A stretch of 64,000 bases of DNA from Gammaproteobacteria bacterium. Its GTDB lineage: Bacteria; Pseudomonadota; Gammaproteobacteria; Steroidobacterales; Steroidobacteraceae. Below the pieces are notes generated by a model that worked only from the letters and a program-made list of their open reading frames with translations, ran no database searches and was not told where the DNA came from. The position numbers and the translations under genes are program-made. The first letter of the stretch is position 1, and each line of letters opens with the position of its first letter. Shown one piece after another: positions 58,161 to 64,000 of the stretch. The stretch is taken from NCBI GenBank assembly GCA_016874295.1, contig VGUH01000011.1:1-64000 (forward strand). The letters are read 5' to 3'.

Positions 58161-59135
58161 ATGAAGCTCCACCAGCTGCGCTACCTCGTCACGATCGTGC
58201 AGAACGGCCTCAACATCACGGCCGCCGCGCGGGCGCTGCACACCTCGCAACCCGGGATCAGCAAGCAGATCAGGCTGCTCGAGGAAGAGCTCGGCTTCCA
58301 GATCTTCGAGCGCGAGGGCAGGAACGTCACGCGCGTGACGGCGGCGGGCCAGGCGGTCGTCGAGCACGCGGCACGCATGCTCGAGGAGGCCGAGAACATC
58401 CGCCGCCTGTCGGCGGACTTTCAGGACGAGAATCGCGGCTCGATGTCGATCGCGACCACGCACACCCAAGCGCGCTACGTGCTGCCGCCGGTCATCAAGC
58501 AGTTCCGCGCGCGCTACCCGAAGGTGGACCTGCACCTGCACCAGGGCACGTCGGAGCAGATCGCCGACCTCGCGGCGGCGGACCGGGTCGACTTCTCGAT
58601 CGCGACCGGCTCGCACGAGCTGTTCCCGACTCTCGCCCTGATGCCCTGCTTCCGCTGGCACCGCGACATCGTGGTGCCGCGCGATCACCCGCTAGCGTTC
58701 GTCACAAAGCCGACGCTGAAGCAGATCAGCGAGTACCCGATCGTCAGCTACGTGTTCAGTTTCACGGGCCGCTCCTCGCTCTCGGAGCTCTTCGAGCGGC
58801 ACGGCCTCAAGCTCGAGGTCGCGCTGACCGCGCGCGACGCCGACGTGATCAAGACCTATGTGCGCCTCGGCCTCGGGGTCGGCATCATCGCCAGCATGGC
58901 CTACGAGGAAAACGAGGACCGGGATTTGGTCGCCATCGATGGATCGCATCTGTTCCCGGAGTCGGTGACCTGGATCGGAGTGCGCCGCGGTCGGCTGCTG
59001 CGCGGCTACATGTACGAATTCATCCGCCTCGTCGCGCCGCAGCTGACGCGCAAGCTGGTGAACCGGGCGCTCGCGGAGAAGGATGCAGCAGGAGTCGGCG
59101 CGGTACTGGAATCCATCAAGGTTCCCAGCTACTGA
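58161..59135 (+). CDS. cysB: CysB-like LysR regulator
   Basis: 324 residues, the CysB length. The start MKLHQLRYLVTIVQNGLNIT and helix-turn-helix AAARALHTSQPGISKQIRLLEEELG are close to E. coli CysB; the effector domain includes THTQARYVLPPVI. It should activate cysJIHG when sulfur is limiting, with N-acetylserine as inducer in known members. The ATG at 58161 follows cysG by 52 bp. Confidence 0.93.
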   Translation: MKLHQLRYLVTIVQNGLNITAAARALHTSQPGISKQIRLLEEELGFQIFEREGRNVTRVTAAGQAVVEHAARMLEEAENIRRLSADFQDENRGSMSIATTHTQARYVLPPVIKQFRARYPKVDLHLHQGTSEQIADLAAADRVDFSIATGSHELFPTLALMPCFRWHRDIVVPRDHPLAFVTKPTLKQISEYPIVSYVFSFTGRSSLSELFERHGLKLEVALTARDADVIKTYVRLGLGVGIIASMAYEENEDRDLVAIDGSHLFPESVTWIGVRRGRLLRGYMYEFIRLVAPQLTRKLVNRALAEKDAAGVGAVLESIKVPSY

Positions 59136-59261
59136 CCGCCCGCACCCGCCCGACCGAGGAATACGATGATCGCGCCGTTCATGCGCACGAGATCATCGTC
59201 CTCCCCGCAGCATCCTTGTCGCCTGTCAGGTCGCTGCGGAGCACGGGAGCTGCATGCAACG

Positions 59262-60515
59262 TCACCCACTCGATGTGGCCCTGGACAGCGGTTCCGATGA
59301 GGTGGCGTCGGTTCTTGCCAGGTGACGAGGCCACTCCGGCGCCCGCACGTCAGGCGCGCGCAGCGCCCGCTCCAGTGCCACATCGAGATCTTCGAGCAGG
59401 TCCTCCGCCGCCTCGATTCCGACCGACAGCCGTAGCAGCCCCGGCCTGATGCCCGCGGCCGCGCGCGCGGCCGGGTCCATGCCTGCGTGCGTCATCGTCT
59501 CCGGATGCGCGACCAGGCTCTCGACGCCGCCGAGCGATTCGGCGAGCGAGAAGCAACGCAGCCCCTCGACGAAGCGGCGCACGGCGGGCTCCCCGCCCGC
59601 CAGCTCGAAGCTGACGATCGCACCGAAGGCGCGCTGCTGGCGCGCAGCAAGCGCGTGTCCCGCGTTATCGGGCAAGCCCGGCCAGAATACCCGGCGTACG
59701 GCAGGATGCCCGGCGAGCTTTGTTGCCACGGCTTCCGCGTTCTCGGCGTGCTGGCGCATGCGCGGGTGCAGCGTGCGCAGGCCGCGCAGCGTCAGGTAGG
59801 CGTCGAACGGGCTGCCGGTGACGCCGAGGCAGTTGGCCCACCAGGCGAGCTCCTCGTGCAGCGCGCGATCGCGGCAGATCACGGCGCCGCCCACGACGTC
59901 GCTGTGGCCGTTGATGTACTTGGTCGTCGAGTGCACGACCAGGTCCGCGCCGAGCGCGATCGGCTGCTGCCAGGCAGGAGACAGGAAGGTGTTATCCACG
60001 GCGGTGAGCGCCCCCGCAGCACGCGCGAGTCGGCTGACGGCGGCGATGTCCGTGATCCTGAGCAGCGGGTTGCTGGGCGTCTCGATCCACACCAGCCGCG
60101 GCCTCGCGTCGAGCGCGCGCGACACCGCCGAGAAGTCCGTGAAATCCACGAACTCCGCGACCAGGCGGCCGGTACGCGCGAGCGCCGACAGCAGGCGGTG
60201 CGTGCCGCCGTAGCAGTCGTACGGCGCAAGCACGCACTCGCCCGGCTTCACGAGCGAACAGGCGAGCGTCACCGCTGCCATGCCGGTCGACGTGACGATG
60301 CCGCCCGCCCCGCCCTCGAGGGCGGCGAGCGCATCCCCGACCAGGTCGCGCGTCGGGTTGCCCGAGCGCGAGTAGTCGTAGGCGCGCGGCCGGCCGAATC
60401 CGGCGAACGCATAGTTTGCGGACAGGTGGATCGGCGGCACGACGGCGCCGTGCTGGTCATCGCACTGGATGCCGGCGCGCACCGCCACCGTCTCGGGCTG
60501 GATCGCTCGCGTCAT
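59262..60515 (-). CDS. metB: Cystathionine gamma-synthase-type enzyme
   Basis: 417 residues. PLP fold type I: YDYSRSGNPTRDLVGDALAALEGG, YDCYGGTHRLL, the Schiff-base Lys in HSTTKYINGHSDVVGG, and AESLGGVESLVAHPETMTH. With an O-acylhomoserine-forming gene upstream (ATGA overlap), it should make cystathionine; an O-acylhomoserine sulfhydrylase is the alternative. The last about 35 residues extend past the usual end. Confidence 0.88.
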   Translation of the reverse strand: MTRAIQPETVAVRAGIQCDDQHGAVVPPIHLSANYAFAGFGRPRAYDYSRSGNPTRDLVGDALAALEGGAGGIVTSTGMAAVTLACSLVKPGECVLAPYDCYGGTHRLLSALARTGRLVAEFVDFTDFSAVSRALDARPRLVWIETPSNPLLRITDIAAVSRLARAAGALTAVDNTFLSPAWQQPIALGADLVVHSTTKYINGHSDVVGGAVICRDRALHEELAWWANCLGVTGSPFDAYLTLRGLRTLHPRMRQHAENAEAVATKLAGHPAVRRVFWPGLPDNAGHALAARQQRAFGAIVSFELAGGEPAVRRFVEGLRCFSLAESLGGVESLVAHPETMTHAGMDPAARAAAGIRPGLLRLSVGIEAAEDLLEDLDVALERALRAPDVRAPEWPRHLARTDATSSEPLSRATSSG

Positions 60516-61542
60516 GTCACTTCTCCCTCGAGCGCCGCGCGGAATGCCGGCGCCAGCAGTTCTCGTTCCTTCAGGAACGCATCGTGGCCGTACTCGGAAT
60601 GCAGCTCGTGCAGGACCGCGGGTCCGGCAAGCTGCGCCGCAAGCTCGCGCACCTCGGCAAGTGTCACGAGCTGATCCTCGGCGATCGCGACCAGGTGCAC
60701 GGGCACGCGCACGCGGGCCGGGTCCAGGCGGAACCGATCGATCGACTCGGACAGGCACAGGAAGGCCTCCGGCCGCGTCATCCCGGCATAAGCCTCGCCG
60801 CGCGCCCGCAGGTACTGTTCAACTGCCGACGGGCCCGCGGCCGCGCCGACCGGAAACCGGCGCTCGAACTCCGCGCGCGTGCGGTAGGTGGTCATCGCCA
60901 GCGCACGCGCGAGCGCCAGCGCCCCCGCGCCGTCGCCGAGCGCGAGGCCGTGACGGACGATCGCGCGCTGAATGCCGCGCCAGCCGGCCGAGAGTGCGTT
61001 GCTGCGGTGCGAAGTGCTGATGGCAAGCACGGCGCCGACGCGCGCCGGGGCGAGCTCGGCGAGCGCGAGCGCGGCCATGCCGCCGTAGGATGCGCCCGCC
61101 GCCGCATGCAGGCGCGCGATGCCGAGCCGGTCGCGCAGACGGCGAGCAATGCCCGCGCCTGGTCGCGGGCATCGATGGTGGGGAAGCCATCCTGATCCGG
61201 GCCGGGCGCCGTGCTCGCGCCCGCGCCGCCCAGCCAGTCGATGGCGAGGACCGCGTAACGATCCGTGTCGAGCGGCAGGCCGGGTCCCGCGAGCTCGCGC
61301 CACCAGCCGCGTTCGGGATCGCCCGGATCGCAGGCCTCGCGTCCCGCGGAAATGCCGCCAAGCGCCGCGACCACGGGCGCACCGGTCGGACCCACCAAGC
61401 GCCAGGCGACGACCACCCGCTCCTGCCGGCTGTCGGCGTGGAAGCGGAACCTGGGGATGCCGAGCAGGCCGTGGCTGACGGTGGCAGGCGGACGCGCTGC
61501 TGGCGCCCAAGCGGGCGCTCGCAAGCCGGTCGATTCGAGCAT
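60512..61542 (-). pseudogene. metX: MetX-type homoserine O-acyltransferase with a frameshift
   Basis: Alpha/beta-hydrolase-fold acyltransferase. The N-terminal part runs from the ATG at 61542 (GAGGAGG ahead) through VVAALGGISAGREACDP, YAVLAIDWLGG and DARDQARALLAV in one frame. From about 61141 it continues in another frame as RLRDRLGIARLHAAAGASYGGMAAL (nucleophile Ser) to SEYGHDAFLKERELLAPAF (catalytic His). One missing C in GCCCGTCTG (seen as GCCGTCTG) explains it. It is a sequencing error or a recent mutation; the rest looks intact. Acetyl versus succinyl specificity is not readable. Confidence 0.8.
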
Positions 61543-61644
61543 TTCCGGGCCCTCCTCGCTGCACGGCCATCGGCCGTCGTCCTGCGGGGAGCCCGTTGGG
61601 GCGGATCGCCTGCCGGCCCCGCCCTGGCGGGAGGCTTGCGACCA

Positions 61645-61759
61645 CTCATCTGTCGGGGACGATTCTCCGTCCTCCGCAGGACTTGGCACCGTACCGAACA
61701 GCATCTTCGGCGGTTGCCCCGGCGTCTTCGGGCCTGAACCCTCGGCCGGTCTCGATGAG
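61645..61759 (-). promoter_or_regulatory. SAM-I (S-box) riboswitch
   Basis: Read on the minus strand: P1 arm CTCATC with GAGA, then GAGGG, GGCCCGA, the invariant GGGGCAACC, GGTGCCAAGTCC, and the closing GATGAG that pairs with the first arm. All conserved S-box elements are present in order. It lies about 100 nt ahead of metX. SAM binding should shut off metX-metB. The downstream GC-rich hairpin region (61543-61644) is the likely expression platform. Confidence 0.92.
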
Positions 61760-61766
61760 CGGGCCC

Positions 61767-61796
61767 AGTCTAGCGGGGCGCGGCCCGGCAGGTCAA
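61767..61796 (-). promoter_or_regulatory. Predicted metX promoter
   Basis: TTGACC (plus-strand 61791-61796) and TAGACT (61767-61772) on the minus strand, 18-bp spacer. Transcription would start about where the riboswitch begins. Confidence 0.55.
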
Positions 61797-61821
61797 CCGG
61801 CCCCTTGCGGCGGCCGTCATA

Positions 61822-61849
61822 TTGCACTAGTGTATTAGCACGTTATTAC
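61822..61849 (+). promoter_or_regulatory. Predicted his operon promoter
   Basis: TTGCAC (61822-61827) and TATTAC (61844-61849), 16-bp spacer; the TrpR-type palindrome lies between and over the two boxes, so repressor binding would block polymerase. Confidence 0.45.
61824..61841. promoter_or_regulatory. TrpR-family operator palindrome
   Basis: GCACTAGTGTATTAGCAC matches 14 of 18 positions of the trp operator GNACTAGTTAACTAGTNC. It stands directly ahead of a TrpR-family gene and the his genes. Confidence 0.7.
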
Positions 61850-61865
61850 AGATTCACGGACGCCG

Positions 61866-62180
61866 ATGAAAGCCCACCGCCAGGTCAGCCCGCGCCAGGA
61901 AGCGCTCAACGAGCGGGCCCTCTACCAGGCTATCCTCAGCCTGCGCTCACCCGAGGAACTGCAGGCCTTCTTCCGCGACCTGTGCACGCCCGCCGAGCTG
62001 CAGGCGCTCACCGACCGCTGGGCCGTCGCCGTGAAGCTGCAGGACCGCATTCCCTACCGCGAGGTGCAGCGCGAGACCGGCGTCAGCGTCACGACCATCG
62101 GGCGCGTGGCGCGCTACCTCAATGCCGGGCACGGCGGCTACTCCATCGCCGCGGCGCGTCGCGCCGCCGGCCACCGGTGA
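61866..62180 (+). CDS. hisR: TrpR-like regulator (YerC/YecD type), probable his repressor
   Basis: 104 residues. LRSPEELQAFFRDLCTPAEL, then LTDRWAVAVKLQ and the helix-turn-helix IPYREVQRETGVSVTTIGRV are diagnostic of the YerC/YecD branch of TrpR. In related bacteria this branch (HisR) controls histidine genes. The gene overlaps hisG by 4 bp and carries a trp-operator-like palindrome 25 bp upstream. Confidence 0.85.
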   Translation: MKAHRQVSPRQEALNERALYQAILSLRSPEELQAFFRDLCTPAELQALTDRWAVAVKLQDRIPYREVQRETGVSVTTIGRVARYLNAGHGGYSIAAARRAAGHR

Positions 62181-63079
62181 TCCGGGAAACCGCGCCGCGC
62201 CTCAGGATCGCGATCCAGAAATCCGGCCGGCTGACCGACAACTCTCTGGATCTCCTCACCCGCTGCGGCTTGCGCTTCTCGCGCGCGCGCGACCAGCTGG
62301 TGTGCTTCGGGGAGAACCTGCCGCTCGACATCCTGCTGGTGCGCGATGACGACATCCCGGGCCTGGTGCAGGAGGACGCCTGCGAACTCGGCATCGTCGG
62401 CCAGAACGTGATCGCCGAGAAGCGGCTTGCGCTCGCCGGCAACGGCGGCGCGCCATTCCAGGAGGTGATGGCGCTCGACTTCGGCCGCTGCCGGCTCGCG
62501 ATCGCGGTACCCGAGGACGCAGCCTGGGCGGGCATCGAGTCGGTCCGCGGGCGGCGGGTCGCGACGAGCTATCCGCTTGTTCTCGCCCGCTGGCTCGCCG
62601 ACCGCGGGATTTCTGCGGACGTCATCCCGCAAAACGGTGCCGTCGAGATCGCGCCGCGGCTCGGGCGCGCGGACATGATCTGCGACCTGGTCTCGACGGG
62701 ATCGACGCTTGCGGCCAACGGCCTGCGCGAAGTCGAGACCGTGCTGGAGAGCCGGGCGGCGCTGATCCGCACGCCGGTGTCGATCGCGCCTGAGAAAGCC
62801 GACTGGCTCGATCGGCTGCTGAGGCGCATCGAGGGCGTGCAGAAGGTGGACGGCAGCAAGTACATCATGTTGCACGCGCCGCGCGCCGCGCTGGCGAGAA
62901 TCACGGCGCTCCTTCCCGGCAGCGAGCACCCGACGATCCTCCCCCTCGACGGCACCGACGAGAAGGTCGCGCTGCACGCGGTGTGCCGCGAAAACGTGTT
63001 CTGGGAGACGCTCGAGAGCCTCAAGGGCGCGGGCGCGACCTCGATTCTCGTCCTGCCGGTGGAAAAGATGCTGGCATGA
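62177..63079 (+). CDS. hisG: ATP phosphoribosyltransferase
   Basis: 300 residues, the long form with a C-terminal histidine-sensing domain. Seen: RIAIQKSGRLTDNSLDLL, the PRPP loop DMICDLVSTGSTLAANGL and VDGSKYIMLHAP in the regulatory part. First enzyme of histidine synthesis. The GTG at 62177 overlaps the upstream regulator. Confidence 0.94.
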   Translation: MIRETAPRLRIAIQKSGRLTDNSLDLLTRCGLRFSRARDQLVCFGENLPLDILLVRDDDIPGLVQEDACELGIVGQNVIAEKRLALAGNGGAPFQEVMALDFGRCRLAIAVPEDAAWAGIESVRGRRVATSYPLVLARWLADRGISADVIPQNGAVEIAPRLGRADMICDLVSTGSTLAANGLREVETVLESRAALIRTPVSIAPEKADWLDRLLRRIEGVQKVDGSKYIMLHAPRAALARITALLPGSEHPTILPLDGTDEKVALHAVCRENVFWETLESLKGAGATSILVLPVEKMLA

Positions 63080-64000
63080 GCGGCACCCTCCTCGCCTGCG
63101 CCGATTGGACCTCCGCCTCTGTGGCCGAACGTGTGCGACTCCTCGCGCGCCCGCGCGGCGGCAACCTGGAGGCGTTCCACGACGACGTGCGCGCTATCGC
63201 GGAGCGCGTGCGTTCCGGCGGCGACGGCGCGCTCATGGCGCTCGCCCGCCAGCACACGGGCGCCGTGCTGGATTCCGTCGCGGTCGGCGCGGACGAACTA
63301 GATGCCGCGGGCGCGCGGCTCGCGGACGCGGACCGCGCCGCGATCGATGCGGCGATTGCGAATGTCGAGCGCTTCCACGCGCCGCAGCTGCGCGCGCCCG
63401 TGCACATCGAGACCGCACCCGGCGTCTTCTGCGAGCGCGTGCAGCGCCCGCTCGATGCCGTGGGGCTCTACGTGCCGGGCGGCACGGCGCCGCTGCCCTC
63501 GACGGCGATCATGCTCGCGGTGCCCGCGCGCATCGCCGGTTGCCGGCTGCGGATCCTGTGCACGCCCCCGCGTGCTGACGGCAGCTGCGATCCGTCGGTG
63601 CTGTACGTCGCGCGCGCCTGCGGCATCGAGCGCGTGTTCAAGGCGGGCGGCGCCCAGGCGATCGCAGCGATGGCGTTCGGCACCGAATCGGTGCCGCGCG
63701 TGGACAAGATCTTCGGGCCGGGCAATGCCTGGGTGATGGCGGCGAAACAGCTCCTGTGCGGCGGGCCCGCGGGTCCCGCCGCCGACCTGCCCGCGGGACC
63801 GTCCGAGGTGCTGGTGATCGCGGACGACACGGCATCCGCCGAGTTCATCGCGGCGGATCTGCTCGCCCAGGCGGAGCACGGGCCGGACTCGCAGGTGCTG
63901 CTCGTGTCGCCTTCGCGCGAACTGATCCGCGCGGTGGAGGCGGCGATCGAGCGCCAGCTGCCGGGACTCGCCCGCCGGGAGGCGCTCCAGTCGTCGCTGC
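63076..64000 (+). CDS. hisD: Histidinol dehydrogenase (3' end outside window)
   Basis: The first about 308 residues are present and open to the window end. NAD and zinc-binding strings: RPLDAVGLYVPGGTAPLPSTAIML, KIFGPGNAWVMAAKQ, DLPAGPSEVLVIADDTA and LLAQAEHGPDSQ. It overlaps hisG by 4 bp. It oxidises histidinol to histidine. Confidence 0.94.
   Translation, partial: MSGTLLACADWTSASVAERVRLLARPRGGNLEAFHDDVRAIAERVRSGGDGALMALARQHTGAVLDSVAVGADELDAAGARLADADRAAIDAAIANVERFHAPQLRAPVHIETAPGVFCERVQRPLDAVGLYVPGGTAPLPSTAIMLAVPARIAGCRLRILCTPPRADGSCDPSVLYVARACGIERVFKAGGAQAIAAMAFGTESVPRVDKIFGPGNAWVMAAKQLLCGGPAGPAADLPAGPSEVLVIADDTASAEFIAADLLAQAEHGPDSQVLLVSPSRELIRAVEAAIERQLPGLARREALQSSL

Overview
The window is a 64 kb, very GC-rich, gene-dense bacterial chromosome segment. 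Almost every gap is short and many neighbours overlap by 4 bp (ATGA, GTGA or TTGA). The gene content points to a gammaproteobacterium near the Xanthomonadales / Steroidobacterales / Woeseiales. The clues are an N-acyl-ornithine-type carbamoyltransferase, a TrpR-like regulator in front of hisG, CysB-cysJIHG, ilvC-ilvG-ilvM-thrABC and a SAM-I riboswitch on metX-metB. The taxon is an inference. No prophage, insertion sequence, CRISPR array, rRNA or tRNA was recognised.

Layout. 1-12130: a mixed region with a DUF1611 (DgcN-like) gene cut by the window edge, a GltS glutamate symporter, a MetF-like/methyltransferase pair, a cupin regulator and a beta-lactamase-family hydrolase coupled to a dgcA-like epimerase. 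That epimerase gene breaks off and is joined to the tail of nhaA. 12211-16456: NrtR-like regulator and nadABC. 16496-18732: transporter and ureohydrolase. 18776-28854 (minus strand): one long branched-chain/threonine/proline array (ilv leader, ilvC, an ilvG-ilvM remnant, thrA, thrB, thrC, ilvA, proB, proA). 29079-36131: divergent arginine cluster (P-loop gene-argC-argB against argR-argG-argF'-argH) with tandem ARG boxes between the arms. 36147-43270: methylamine/betaine-type demethylation module (thioesterase, MttB-like, two dimethylglycine dehydrogenase-like flavoproteins). 43288-46261: pheA and ilvD. 46319-47517: two membrane proteins. 47514-52267: leuABCD. 52448-59135: cysJIHG and cysB. 59262-61542: metB-metX. 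61866-64000: his operon start.

Regulation is unusually readable. Three operons (ilv, phe, leu) carry translational attenuators: a leader peptide rich in the cognate amino acids, an antiterminator segment and a terminator. The three terminators have almost the same stem. metX has a SAM-I riboswitch. The his genes have a TrpR-type palindrome, and arg has paired ARG boxes 21 bp apart.

The most interesting points are these. (i) A P-loop protein sits in the arginine cluster where a glutamate N-acyltransferase is missing. Its sequence around the P-loop closely resembles the DUF1611/DgcN protein at the left edge, a family that acylates glutamate. (ii) Two gene-gene chimeras (dgcA-nhaA and ilvG-ilvM) are each joined at about 10 bp that fit both parents, and metX has a one-base frameshift. 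These are either real decay or assembly faults, and the raw reads should be checked before relying on them.
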